DNA of 10,329 nt, from contig CABUUD010000063.1 in NCBI GenBank assembly GCA_902494585.1, positions 1-10,329 on the forward strand. The letters are read 5' to 3'. The DNA comes from an uncultured Collinsella sp. (GTDB lineage Bacteria > Actinomycetota > Coriobacteriia > Coriobacteriales > Coriobacteriaceae). Each line of letters starts with the position of its first letter. The stretch's first letter is position 1. Under the pieces are notes generated by a model, which did no database searches, was not told where the DNA came from, and saw only the letters and a program-made list of their open reading frames with translations. The translations under genes were made by a program, and so were the position numbers. Shown piece after piece: positions 1 through 6,887 of the stretch.

Positions 1-1
1 A

Positions 2-577
2 CTCGATACGGGCGGAGCGGTCGTTTCGATTTCGCCGTGGGGTATGGGACCGCGTAAGTTCGCCTTTCCACGGCGCAATCGCGTAATCGCCGCCTTGTCG
101 CAGGCGCTCTTTGTTTCCGAGGCGGGCATGCCTTCCGGGACGTTTTCTACAGCCGAGGCTGCTATGGATTTGGGGCGCGAACTTCTTGCCGTGCCGGGTT
201 CGATCCTATCGCCTGAGTCGCGTGGCACGAATTACCTCATTGCGAACGGTGCCTGCTGCATCATCGACGAGGAATCAATCGAGATGGCCATCTCGCGCAT
301 CTACGGCACGCTTCGCTACTCGCGTCCCGATGCACCCGGTATTGCCGATCTTGACCCCACGCAGCAGGCCGTGATGCACGCGCTTATCGCCTCGCCGCTC
401 AAGGTCGACGACATTGCCGCGCTCGTCTCGCTTGATGCTGTCGGCGTGCTCAAGCTCTTGGGCTCGCTCGAGCTCGAGGGCCTTATCGAACGCATGATGG
501 ATGGAAGGTATGCGCCCTCAAAGTTTGCGCTTCACGCCCAGACGCCCTTCGGTCACAATGGAAAGCGTGTCAATTAG
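2..577 (+). CDS. dprA: DNA-processing protein DprA (Smf), C-terminal part
   Basis: This is the 3' part of a DprA/Smf gene whose start lies before the window; the open frame runs in from base 2. DprA binds single-stranded DNA and loads RecA on it during natural transformation. The visible part holds the end of the Rossmann-like domain: the motif FPRRNRVIAALS, then VSEAGMPSG, AVPGS, and GTNYLIANGA, all DprA family landmarks. It is followed by a small C-terminal winged-helix domain (about the last 75 residues, from DLDPTQQAVMHALI to GLIERMMDGRYAP), present in many DprA proteins. The gene ends with TAG 14 nt before the trmFO start, so the two are probably co-transcribed. Family assignment is firm. 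Whether this organism is competent cannot be judged from one gene, since DprA is widespread in non-competent bacteria. Confidence 0.95.
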   Translation, partial: LDTGGAVVSISPWGMGPRKFAFPRRNRVIAALSQALFVSEAGMPSGTFSTAEAAMDLGRELLAVPGSILSPESRGTNYLIANGACCIIDEESIEMAISRIYGTLRYSRPDAPGIADLDPTQQAVMHALIASPLKVDDIAALVSLDAVGVLKLLGSLELEGLIERMMDGRYAPSKFALHAQTPFGHNGKRVN

Positions 578-591
578 AAAGGTGTTTGCAG

Positions 592-1929
592 ATGCAGTTC
601 GATCAGGTGACGGTTATCGGTGGCGGTCTGGCGGGTTCGGAATGTGCGATCCAGCTGGCAGATCGCGGGTTTGCCGTAAAGCTGTGCGAGATGCGCCCCC
701 AGGTGAGCTCCCCGGCCCACCATACCGATCACCTGGCAGAGCTCGTCTGCTCCAATTCGTTTAAGTCGACCCGTCCGGATTCTGCTGCTGGCCTGCTAAA
801 GGCCGAGCTCGAGCGTATGGGTTCTGTGCTGCTCGATTGCGCTCATCGTGCGGCCGTTCCCGCTGGCGGTGCCCTGGCGGTCGACCGCGTCAAGTTTTCC
901 GAGCTTGTCGAGGCCGAGGTAGCCGCCCGACCCAATATCGAGGTCGTGCACGGCGAGGTCACGCAGATTCCCGAGGGTCACGTGGTCATTGCCGCGGGCC
1001 CGCTGTGTTCACCGGCGCTGAGTGAAGAGGTTATGAAGCTCGTCGGTGGCGATGCCCTGGCATTCTTTGATGCGGCGGCGCCGATCGTCGATGCCTCCAC
1101 GCTTGATATGGACGTGCTGTTCTCGCAGTCGCGCTACGAGGAGCAGGGGAGTGGCGACTATCTCAACGCTCCGCTCAATAAGGAGGAGTACGAGGCCTTT
1201 ATCGAGGCGCTTACCACGGCAGACCGCGTGGTGCTCAAGGATTTTGAGGGCGGCGATCTGTTCCAGGCCTGCCAGCCTGCCGAGGAGGTTGCACGCACCG
1301 GCAAGGATGCTATTCGCTTTGGCGCCATGAAGCCCGTCGGCCTCACCGACCCGCGTACCGGACGTCGCCCCTGGGCGGCGATTCAGCTGCGTGCCGAGAA
1401 CAAGGAGAAGACCGCCTATAATCTGGTGGGCTTCCAGACCAACCTGACCTTTGGCGAGCAGAAGCGCGTCTTCCATATGGTGCCGGGCCTGGAGAACGCT
1501 GAGTTCTTCCGCTACGGTGTCATGCACCGCAATACCTTTATCGACGCCCCGCACGTGCTCGATGGCACCTTTGCCGTGCCCGGTACCGGCGTGCGCCTGG
1601 CCGGTCAGATCACCGGCACCGAGGGGTACATGGAAGCCGTGGCGACAGGTCTGCTCGCGGCGCTCAACACCTATGCCGAGGCTATCGGTGCCGCGGGCGT
1701 CGAGTTGCCGCGTGTGGGCGCCCTGGGTGCGCTCGTGGGCTATGCGACCGATCCTGCCACCGTGGGCTATCAGCCCATGCATGTCAACTTTGGACTGGTG
1801 CCGCCACTCGAGGACGGTAAGCGCCGCAGCAAGCGCGACCGCTACCAGGCCTATGCGGACCGTGCGCTCGAGGCCCTTGATGCCTATCTGGCCACTCGCC
1901 CCGATCTGTTTGGAGGCGACCGGTCATAG
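592..1929 (+). CDS. trmFO: Folate- and FAD-dependent tRNA (uracil-54-C5)-methyltransferase TrmFO
   Basis: TrmFO makes 5-methyluridine at position 54 in the T-loop of tRNA, using methylenetetrahydrofolate as carbon donor and FAD/NAD(P)H as reductant. The 445-residue protein is of normal length. It starts with the FAD-binding motif VIGGGLAGSE (residues 8-17). The motif AHHTDHLAELVCSNS contains Cys53, and LFQACQPAEEVARTG contains Cys227; these match the two functional cysteines known in the Bacillus enzyme (Cys53, Cys226). The C-terminal family motifs AGQITGTEGYMEA and FGLVPPLEDGKRRSKRDRY are present. I chose the ATG at 592 over the in-frame TTG at 586 because the Shine-Dalgarno AAAGG (578-582) lies about 9 nt before the ATG but only 3 nt before the TTG. 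The end overlaps the next gene. Most high-GC actinomycetes lack TrmFO, so its presence supports a deep-branching lineage such as Coriobacteriia. Confidence 0.97.
   Translation: MQFDQVTVIGGGLAGSECAIQLADRGFAVKLCEMRPQVSSPAHHTDHLAELVCSNSFKSTRPDSAAGLLKAELERMGSVLLDCAHRAAVPAGGALAVDRVKFSELVEAEVAARPNIEVVHGEVTQIPEGHVVIAAGPLCSPALSEEVMKLVGGDALAFFDAAAPIVDASTLDMDVLFSQSRYEEQGSGDYLNAPLNKEEYEAFIEALTTADRVVLKDFEGGDLFQACQPAEEVARTGKDAIRFGAMKPVGLTDPRTGRRPWAAIQLRAENKEKTAYNLVGFQTNLTFGEQKRVFHMVPGLENAEFFRYGVMHRNTFIDAPHVLDGTFAVPGTGVRLAGQITGTEGYMEAVATGLLAALNTYAEAIGAAGVELPRVGALGALVGYATDPATVGYQPMHVNFGLVPPLEDGKRRSKRDRYQAYADRALEALDAYLATRPDLFGGDRS
1912..1922 (+). promoter_or_regulatory. Ribosome binding site of the xerC-like gene
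   Basis: GGAGG at 1912-1916, inside the end of trmFO, is a strong Shine-Dalgarno. A 6-nt spacer leads to codon GTC at 1923, or a 9-nt spacer to ATA at 1926. Neither is a standard start, yet no canonical start stands at a proper distance. The site therefore supports initiation near 1923-1926 and argues against the GTG at 2004, which has no well-placed Shine-Dalgarno. Confidence 0.6.
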
Positions 1930-2846
1930 CCTTTGACCTGTACGACACCGTCGACTCGTTTATCGCCTATATCGCACGTGTCGAGGGACTTTCTCCCAAC
2001 ACGGTGACGGCCTATGGCTCGAGACTGGAGCGCTTTGCTGCCTGGTGCGAGCGCGAGGACGTCGACGCTCGCGCCGCCGACGTGCGGACCGTTCGCTCCT
2101 ATTTGGCCGAGTTGTCGCGTGACCAGGTGTCGGCTCGGACCCTCGCGGCGCATCTGTCTGCCATTCGCTCGCTCTATCGCTGGATGGCTGCCGAGGGGAT
2201 TGTCGAGGGCGATGCGGTCTCGGCGATCGCATCGCCCAAGCTGCCGCGTGACCTGCCGGGCGTCCTTACGACCAAGCAGGTCGAGGCGCTGCTCAAGACG
2301 CCTGATACCTCGACGCCCGCGGGACTGCGCGATGCGGCGATGCTCGAGCTGCTCTATGCCTCGGGTGCTCGTATCTCTGAGCTCGCAGCACTCAATGTGG
2401 AGTCCATCGCTTGGTCCGAACGCACGTTGCGCCTGTGGGGCAAGGGGAGCAAAGAACGTATCGTCCCTCTGTATCGTCGTGCGCTCGAGGCGACGCGTCT
2501 CTATATTGAGGAGGGGAGGCCGGAGTTGCTCGCTCAGGCAAAGCACCGTGACCTCGCTACCGGGCCGCATCCGCTGCTTATATCGGCGCGCGGCAATCGC
2601 ATGAGTGCCGCCATGCTCAGGCGGCGGTTCCATACGCTGGCGACGCTCGCCGGCATTCCGGCCGACATCGCCCCGCATGCGATGCGCCATACCTTTGCGA
2701 CCGACTTGCTCGAGGGCGGTGCGGACCTGCGCTCGGTTCAAGAGCTGCTGGGTCATGCGAGCCTGTCCACGACGCAAATCTACACGCACCTCACGCCCGA
2801 TCGGCTCAAACGTGCCGTGGCTCAAGCCCATCCCCGCGGCGAATAG
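1923..2846 (+). CDS. xerC: XerC/XerD-family tyrosine recombinase (start codon non-canonical)
   Basis: This is a site-specific tyrosine recombinase of the Xer type, whose usual job is resolving chromosome dimers at dif sites. Counting from 1923 it has 307 residues, close to the family norm of about 300. The N-terminal SAM-like core-binding domain covers about residues 8-95. The catalytic domain follows with all expected residues: Arg150 (GARISEL), Lys174 (GKGSKER), His252 and Arg255 (HAMRHTFAT), His278 (LLGHASLSTTQIYTH) and the nucleophile Tyr287. The first canonical start, GTG at 2004, would remove the first helix of the DNA-binding domain (FDLYDTVDSFIAYI), and no good Shine-Dalgarno precedes it. 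I therefore place the start at GTC 1923 behind GGAGG, overlapping trmFO by 7 nt; ATA 1926 is the alternative. The family is certain. XerC versus XerD, and the exact start, are not. Neighbour order trmFO-xerC matches Bacillus trmFO-codV. Confidence 0.9.
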   Translation, partial: VIAFDLYDTVDSFIAYIARVEGLSPNTVTAYGSRLERFAAWCEREDVDARAADVRTVRSYLAELSRDQVSARTLAAHLSAIRSLYRWMAAEGIVEGDAVSAIASPKLPRDLPGVLTTKQVEALLKTPDTSTPAGLRDAAMLELLYASGARISELAALNVESIAWSERTLRLWGKGSKERIVPLYRRALEATRLYIEEGRPELLAQAKHRDLATGPHPLLISARGNRMSAAMLRRRFHTLATLAGIPADIAPHAMRHTFATDLLEGGADLRSVQELLGHASLSTTQIYTHLTPDRLKRAVAQAHPRGE

Positions 2847-2851
2847 TGGCT

Positions 2852-2861
2852 GGGACGTCCC
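2852..2861. repeat. 10-bp perfect palindrome downstream of xerC
   Basis: GGGACGTCCC is a perfect palindrome 5 nt after the xerC stop and about 35 nt upstream of the rpsB -35 box. It has no following T-run, so it does not look like a terminator. It could be an operator half of some kind or mere chance in GC-rich DNA. No clear terminator closes xerC, so read-through into rpsB is possible. Confidence 0.3.
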
Positions 2862-2895
2862 GCGCCGCACTCAGGTGTGTGGTTTTGATTGCGGG

Positions 2896-2924
2896 TTGGC
2901 AGGAAGATGCATTCCTGCTATCAT
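2896..2924 (+). promoter_or_regulatory. Sigma-70-type promoter of rpsB-tsf
   Basis: The -35 box TTGGCA (2896-2901; 5 of 6 matches to TTGACA) is followed by a 17-bp spacer and the -10 box TATCAT (2919-2924; 5 of 6 to TATAAT). An extended -10 TG stands at 2916-2917. Spacing and both boxes are close to ideal, as expected for a ribosomal protein operon. Transcription would start near 2931, giving a leader of about 135 nt. Confidence 0.8.
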
Positions 2925-2930
2925 TCATCG

Positions 2931-3065
2931 GGTTGCTTCACGGCAACATGTTTTTATCACGCACGCGCGGCTACTTCATACCGTGGTGCCCGGGCTTTGG
3001 TAGCACATGTCCGGGTTGGTTTTGGAGGATGACCCCGCGCGGAGGCAAACCACAGGAGGTTTAAC
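2931..3065 (+). promoter_or_regulatory. Structured 5' leader of rpsB mRNA, candidate S2 autoregulatory element
   Basis: The untranslated leader is unusually long for such a compact region and contains several inverted repeats. A small hairpin pairs GTTGC (2932-2936) with GCAAC (2943-2947) and is followed by TTTTT at 2951-2955. CCCGG (2989-2993) can pair with CCGGG (3011-3015), or GTGC (2986-2989) with GCAC (3003-3006); these two pairings exclude each other. TGGTTTTG (3017-3024) pairs with CAAACCA (3046-3052) with one bulged base, and that stem ends directly before the Shine-Dalgarno AGGAGGT (3054-3060). Ribosomal protein S2 is known to repress its own rpsB-tsf mRNA in E. coli; that the same happens here through this leader is inference. 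No open reading frame of interest lies inside. Confidence 0.5.
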
Positions 3066-3794
3066 ATGGCTACCAAGATTAATATCCGCACCCTGCTCGA
3101 GGCCGGCTGCCACTTCGGTCACCAGACCCGTCGCTGGAACCCTAAGATGAAGCCGTTCATCTTCGGTGAGCGCAACGGCATCTACATCCTCGACCTCAAG
3201 CAGACCATCCTCGACGCCGACCAGGCCTACACCTTCGTCAAGAACGTCGCCAAGGGTGGCAACGTGCTGTTCGTCGGCACCAAGAAGCAGGCTCAGGAGG
3301 CCGTCAAGAACGCTGCTGAGCGCGCCAACATGCCCTACATCAACCAGCGTTGGCTCGGCGGTATGCTGACCAACTTCGTCACCATCCGCTCCCGCATCAA
3401 CCGCATGGAGGAGCTCGAGGCCATGGTCGAGGACGGCCGCATGGCTGTTCTGCCCAAGAAGGAGCAGGCTGTTCTCGGCAAGGAGCTCACCAAGCTCCAG
3501 ACCAACCTCGGTGGCGCTCGCGACATGAAGGGTCTGCCCCAGGCTCTCTTCGTCATCGACACCAAGCGCGAGGAGAACGCCATCAAGGAGGCTCAGCGCC
3601 TGAACATCCCCGTCGTCGCTCTGATCGACACCAACTCCGATCCCGACGAGGTCGAGTACGGCATCCCCTGCAACGATGACGCTATCTCCGCTGTCACCCT
3701 TATGTGCGAGCTCATGGCTGACGCCTGCCTCGCTGGCTCCGGCAAGGAGCAGGTCTCCGAGGCCGAGATGGCCGCCGAGCCCAAGGCCGAGTAA
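3066..3794 (+). CDS. rpsB: 30S ribosomal protein S2
   Basis: S2 is a structural protein of the small ribosomal subunit, assembled late. The 242-residue protein has the family signatures: HFGHQTRRWNPKMKPFIF near residues 16-33, VLFVGTKKQAQEAV, NQRWLGGMLTNF, and LPQALFVIDTKREENA followed by NIPVVALIDTNSDPD. The C-terminus ends in a short acidic tail (SEAEMAAEPKAE). ATG at 3066 has an ideal Shine-Dalgarno AGGAGGT 5 nt upstream. The gene is first in a two-gene operon with tsf, the arrangement found in most bacteria. Codon choice is far more biased than in the flanking genes (lysine almost only AAG, many C-ending codons), as expected for very high expression. Confidence 0.99.
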   Translation: MATKINIRTLLEAGCHFGHQTRRWNPKMKPFIFGERNGIYILDLKQTILDADQAYTFVKNVAKGGNVLFVGTKKQAQEAVKNAAERANMPYINQRWLGGMLTNFVTIRSRINRMEELEAMVEDGRMAVLPKKEQAVLGKELTKLQTNLGGARDMKGLPQALFVIDTKREENAIKEAQRLNIPVVALIDTNSDPDEVEYGIPCNDDAISAVTLMCELMADACLAGSGKEQVSEAEMAAEPKAE

Positions 3795-3839
3795 ATCAGT
3801 CCTATTTAAGTCTTTTTCATCTCTTTGAAAGGAACCACA

Positions 3840-4709
3840 ATGGCCCAGATTACCGCCGCTATGGTCAAGCAGCTCCGCGAGATGACCGACTCCCCGATGA
3901 TGGAGTGCAAGAAGGCTCTCGTTGAGGCTGACGGCGACATGGACGCTGCTGTCGACGTTCTGCGCAAAAATGGCCTCGCCAAGGCTGCCAAGAAGGCTGG
4001 CCGTGAGACCAACGAGGGCGCTGTCGCCGCGTTCGTCTCCGAGGATGGCAAGACCGGCGCTCTGCTCGAGCTCTCCTGCGAGACCGACTTCGTCGGCTCC
4101 AATGCCAAGTTCACCGGCTTTGCTTCCAAGGTCGCCGAGGTTGTCGCCACCACCGAGCCGGCTGACGTCGACGCTCTGCTCGAGAAGCCGATGGGCGAGG
4201 AGACCGTTTCCTCCGAGCTCACCGAGATGATTCACATCATGGGCGAGAACATGAAGATCTCCCGCTTCGCTGCCCGCAAGGCTGAGAACGGCGCGCTTGC
4301 TTCTTACATCCACATGGGTGGTAAGATCGGCGTCCTCGTCGAGTTTGCCTTCGAGAAGGCCGAGACCGCTCAGGCTGAGTCCTTCAAGACCTTCGCTCAC
4401 GACGTTGCCCTTCAGGTTGCCGCCGTCGCCCCGATCTGCGCTACCCGCGATCAGGTTCCGGCCGAGACCGTCGAGCACGAGAAGCAGATCTACATGGCTC
4501 AGGCTGCCGAGTCCGGCAAGCCCGAGGCCATTCAGGAGAAGATGGCTGTCGGCCGTCTGGAGAAGTTCTACAAGCAGTCCGTGCTCACCGAGCAGGAGTT
4601 CATCAAGGACAGCTCCCTCACTATCAAGAAGTACGCTGAGCAGGTCTCCAAGGAGCTCGGCGATACCATTACCGTCGTTGCCTTTGACCGTCTGGTCCGT
4701 GGAGAGTAA
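3840..4709 (+). CDS. tsf: Translation elongation factor Ts (EF-Ts)
   Basis: EF-Ts is the guanine nucleotide exchange factor that recycles EF-Tu from GDP to GTP. The 289-residue protein begins with the UBA-like N-terminal domain (about 1-55: VKQLREMTDSPMMECKKAL, with VLRKNGLAKAAKKAGR). The core then carries the TDFV motif (residues 82-85), whose Asp-Phe inserts into EF-Tu near the magnesium site. I chose ATG 3840, with AAAGGA (3828-3833) 6 nt upstream, over the in-frame TTG at 3825, which would add five unconserved residues and lacks a Shine-Dalgarno. The 45-nt gap after rpsB is pyrimidine-rich and shows no terminator, so the two genes share a transcript that ends at the hairpin at 4733-4767. 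Codon bias matches that of rpsB. Confidence 0.99.
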   Translation: MAQITAAMVKQLREMTDSPMMECKKALVEADGDMDAAVDVLRKNGLAKAAKKAGRETNEGAVAAFVSEDGKTGALLELSCETDFVGSNAKFTGFASKVAEVVATTEPADVDALLEKPMGEETVSSELTEMIHIMGENMKISRFAARKAENGALASYIHMGGKIGVLVEFAFEKAETAQAESFKTFAHDVALQVAAVAPICATRDQVPAETVEHEKQIYMAQAAESGKPEAIQEKMAVGRLEKFYKQSVLTEQEFIKDSSLTIKKYAEQVSKELGDTITVVAFDRLVRGE

Positions 4710-4732
4710 ATAAGCTCTTGTAGCTGGTAATG

Positions 4733-4767
4733 AGCAGGCTGTGGGTTTTACTCACAGCCTGCTTTTT
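4733..4767 (+). terminator. Strong Rho-independent terminator of rpsB-tsf
   Basis: AGCAGGCTGTGGG (4733-4745) pairs with CTCACAGCCTGCT (4751-4763) around the loop TTTTA: 13 base pairs with one G-T pair. The T-run TTTTT (4763-4767) follows at once. It stands 23 nt after the tsf stop and separates the translation operon from pyrH. Confidence 0.95.
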
Positions 4768-4770
4768 CAT

Positions 4771-4797
4771 GGCTCTTCTTAGAGCCTTTGATAGAAT
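4771..4797 (+). promoter_or_regulatory. Extended -10 promoter of the pyrH operon, with overlapping inverted repeat
   Basis: TAGAAT (4792-4797; 5 of 6 to TATAAT) is preceded by TGA (4789-4791), giving an extended -10 element TGATAGAAT. No good -35 box is present at normal spacing. In its place lies a 6-bp perfect inverted repeat, GGCTCT-TCTT-AGAGCC (4771-4786). This may be a binding site or a minor hairpin backing up the terminator. Transcription would start near 4804, leaving a short leader of about 24 nt. A promoter is needed here because the strong terminator lies just upstream. Confidence 0.6.
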
Positions 4798-4827
4798 GTT
4801 GAGAGTTCAATCTAAAGGAGGATCGCT

Positions 4828-5550
4828 TTGTCCGACATGCGATATAAACGCGTGCTTCTTAAGCTTTCTGGCGAAGCACTGATGGGCGACGGCCAATATG
4901 GCATCGACCCCAAGGTTACCGACCATCTTGCCAAGCAGGTCAAGGAGCTGCTCGCCGTTGGTCATGAGGTCGGCGTCGTTGTCGGCGGCGGCAATATTTT
5001 CCGCGGCATGGCCGGCGCTGCCGGTGGCATGGAGCGTGCTCAGGCCGACTACATGGGCATGCTGGCAACCGTTATGAACGCGCTCGCCCTGCAGGATGCC
5101 TTCGAGCATAATGATGTTCCCTGCCGCGTGATGAGCGCTATCCAGATGAACGAGATCTGCGAGCCCTATATTCGCCGTCGCGCCATCAACCACCTTTCCA
5201 AGGGCAACGTCGTTATTTTTGCCGCCGGTTCGGGCAATCCGTACTTTACGACCGACACCGCCGCGGCTCTTCGTGCCTGCGAGATCGGTGCCGAGATTCT
5301 GATTAAGGCCACCAAGGTTGACGGCATCTACGACAAGGATCCTGTCAAGTGCGCCGATGCCGTCCGTTTTGACAAGATTACCTATCACGAGGTTCTCGTC
5401 CGCGGTCTGCAGGTTATGGATTCCACGGCCACGGCACTGTGCCAGGATAACCGTATGCCGATTTTGGTCCTCAACATTGATGGCGAGGACACCGTCAAAC
5501 GCGCGCTTTCGGGTGAGCCCGTCGGCACGCTCGTCTATCAGGAGGATTAA
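4828..5550 (+). CDS. pyrH: Uridylate kinase (UMP kinase)
   Basis: This enzyme phosphorylates UMP to UDP with ATP, in the cytoplasm, and is the essential step of pyrimidine nucleotide supply. It belongs to the amino acid kinase fold typical of bacterial UMP kinases. Visible motifs are KLSGEAL (12-18), the glycine loop GGGNIFRG (53-60), Asp74 in the QADYMGMLATVMN segment, GSGNPYFTTDTAAAL (134-148) for UMP binding, and ATKVDGIYDKDP for nucleotide binding. The length of 240 residues is normal. The start is TTG at 4828: Shine-Dalgarno AAAGGAGG (4814-4821) ends 6 nt before it, whereas the ATG at 4837 would be too far. It is the first gene of the operon running to rseP, and frr follows after 2 nt. 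Confidence 0.98.
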   Translation: MSDMRYKRVLLKLSGEALMGDGQYGIDPKVTDHLAKQVKELLAVGHEVGVVVGGGNIFRGMAGAAGGMERAQADYMGMLATVMNALALQDAFEHNDVPCRVMSAIQMNEICEPYIRRRAINHLSKGNVVIFAAGSGNPYFTTDTAAALRACEIGAEILIKATKVDGIYDKDPVKCADAVRFDKITYHEVLVRGLQVMDSTATALCQDNRMPILVLNIDGEDTVKRALSGEPVGTLVYQED

Positions 5551-5552
5551 GC

Positions 5553-6089
5553 ATGGCAGAGAACATCACCGCCCACATGGACAAGTCGCTCGAGTCCCTC
5601 AAGCACAACTTCTCCAAGGTCCGCACGGGCCGCGCCAACGCTAACATTCTGTCCGACATTTCGGTCGATTACTACGGTGTTCCCACGCCGGTTACCCAGG
5701 TTGCCGCCGTTAAGACCCCCGAGGCTCACATGCTGCTTATCGAGCCCTGGGACAAGGCGCTCGTCAACGCCATCGTGAAGGCTATCAGCGCTTCCGATCT
5801 GGGCATTACTCCCAACTCTGACGGTACCGTCGTGCGCCTGCCGTTCCCGGCTCCCACCGAGGAGCGTCGTCGCGAGCTCGTCAAGGAGTGCCGCGAGTAT
5901 GCCGAGCAGGCCAAGGTTTCCATTCGCAACATTCGTCGTGACTTTAACAACAAGCTCGAGCGCGACGAAGAGCTCACCGAGGACGATGTCCGTCGCGAGC
6001 AGGCCAAGGTTCAGAAGCACACCGATGAGTATGTCGCCAAGGTCGAGGAGCTTTTGAAGGAAAAAGAAGCCGAGGTCATGGAGATCTAA
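5553..6089 (+). CDS. frr: Ribosome recycling factor
   Basis: RRF acts with EF-G to split the post-termination ribosome. The 178-residue protein is slightly shorter than the E. coli 185. It shows the family core: KVRTGRANANIL near residues 21-32, DYYGVPTPVTQVA, and LPFPAPTEERRRELVKE, followed by a long helix rich in charged residues (RNIRRDFNNKLERDEELTED). ATG 5553 has its Shine-Dalgarno GGAGG (5541-5545) inside the last codons of pyrH, with 7 nt spacing. The pyrH stop is only 2 nt before the start, so translation is likely coupled. The pyrH-frr pair is conserved across most bacteria. Confidence 0.99.
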   Translation: MAENITAHMDKSLESLKHNFSKVRTGRANANILSDISVDYYGVPTPVTQVAAVKTPEAHMLLIEPWDKALVNAIVKAISASDLGITPNSDGTVVRLPFPAPTEERRRELVKECREYAEQAKVSIRNIRRDFNNKLERDEELTEDDVRREQAKVQKHTDEYVAKVEELLKEKEAEVMEI

Positions 6090-6090
6090 G

Positions 6091-6885
6091 GTGCAATACG
6101 ACGAGCATAAACTGGTCGAGTACTTTGCCGACGCCCCTGCGGGCGTCGGTTTTTCCGACCTTGACCTCAATAAGATCCCGCATCATATTTCGTGCATCAT
6201 GGACGGTAACGGTCGCTGGGCCACGGCGCGCGGGCTTGCCCGCACCGAGGGACACAAGGCCGGTATCGTCTCCCTGCGTGAGATCATTACCGCATGCGTG
6301 CGCTTGGGCGTCGACGTCCTTTCGGCCTATGCGTTTTCCACCGAAAACTGGAATCGTCCGCAGCATGAGGTCAACGTTTTAATGCATCTGTTTGCCAAGA
6401 CGTTTATCGATGAGCTGCCGCTGCTTAAGCGCGAAAACGTGCGCGTTGTCTTTTTGGGCGATATTTCCGCACTGCCCAAGAAGACCCGCGATGTCTTTGA
6501 GCGGGGTCTTGCCGAGTGTGCCGACCACACCGGCATGACGCTGGCGCTTGCCGTCAACTACGGTGCCCGTGCCGAGATCACCCGTGCTGTCCGTCAGATC
6601 GCGCTCGATGCCGCTGCCGGAAAGATCGATCCCGCCGCTATTGACGATGATATGGTTGCTTCGCACCTGTACACCGCTGGGCTGCCCGATCCGGAGCTTG
6701 TGATTCGAACCTCCGGCGAGCTTCGCCTTTCGAACTATCTGCTGTGGCAGGTTGCCTATTCCGAGTTTTATGTCACCGATACCTATTGGCCCGACTTTGA
6801 TCGTTGGGGTCTTGTCAACGCCATTTTGGCCTATCAGGGCCGCGACCGTAGGTTTGGTGGACTGAGCAAGACCGAGGAGGCTTAA
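6091..6885 (+). CDS. uppS: Isoprenyl transferase, undecaprenyl diphosphate synthase (UppS/IspU)
   Basis: This cis-prenyltransferase adds isopentenyl diphosphate units to farnesyl diphosphate to make the C55 lipid carrier for peptidoglycan and other wall polymers. All five conserved regions are present: MDGNGRWA with catalytic Asp38, HKAG (55-58), FSTENW (82-87), NYGAR (156-160), and RTSGELRLSNYLLWQ with Arg206 and Arg212, then AYSE with Glu225. These match E. coli residues with a constant offset of 12, caused by a longer N-terminus. GTG 6091 begins 1 nt after the frr stop, with GGAG (6080-6083) as Shine-Dalgarno at 7 nt. Exact chain length of the product cannot be read from sequence: actinobacteria often carry two cis-prenyltransferases, of which some make shorter or decaprenyl products. 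Operon position next to cdsA and dxr favours the main UPP synthase. Confidence 0.96.
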   Translation: MQYDEHKLVEYFADAPAGVGFSDLDLNKIPHHISCIMDGNGRWATARGLARTEGHKAGIVSLREIITACVRLGVDVLSAYAFSTENWNRPQHEVNVLMHLFAKTFIDELPLLKRENVRVVFLGDISALPKKTRDVFERGLAECADHTGMTLALAVNYGARAEITRAVRQIALDAAAGKIDPAAIDDDMVASHLYTAGLPDPELVIRTSGELRLSNYLLWQVAYSEFYVTDTYWPDFDRWGLVNAILAYQGRDRRFGGLSKTEEA

Positions 6886-6887
6886 TC

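Noticed and set aside
2004..2846. Start of the recombinase at GTG 2004
   Set aside because: It would cut off the first helix of the core-binding domain and has no well-spaced Shine-Dalgarno, while GGAGG at 1912-1916 sits correctly for a start near 1923.
1884..2870. Minus-strand open frame of 328 codons opposite xerC
   Set aside because: It is a shadow of GC-rich coding sequence; the + strand frame carries all tyrosine recombinase catalytic residues.
3795..3839. Possible terminator or promoter between rpsB and tsf
   Set aside because: The gap is T/C-rich but has no stem of useful length and no convincing -10/-35 pair; it holds only the tsf ribosome binding site.
2976..4478. Very long minus-strand open frame (500 codons) opposite rpsB and tsf
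   Set aside because: It lies antisense to two certain genes whose strong codon bias removes stop codons on the other strand. The translation is Leu/Gly/Asp/Val-rich, has no family resemblance, and has no ribosome binding site.
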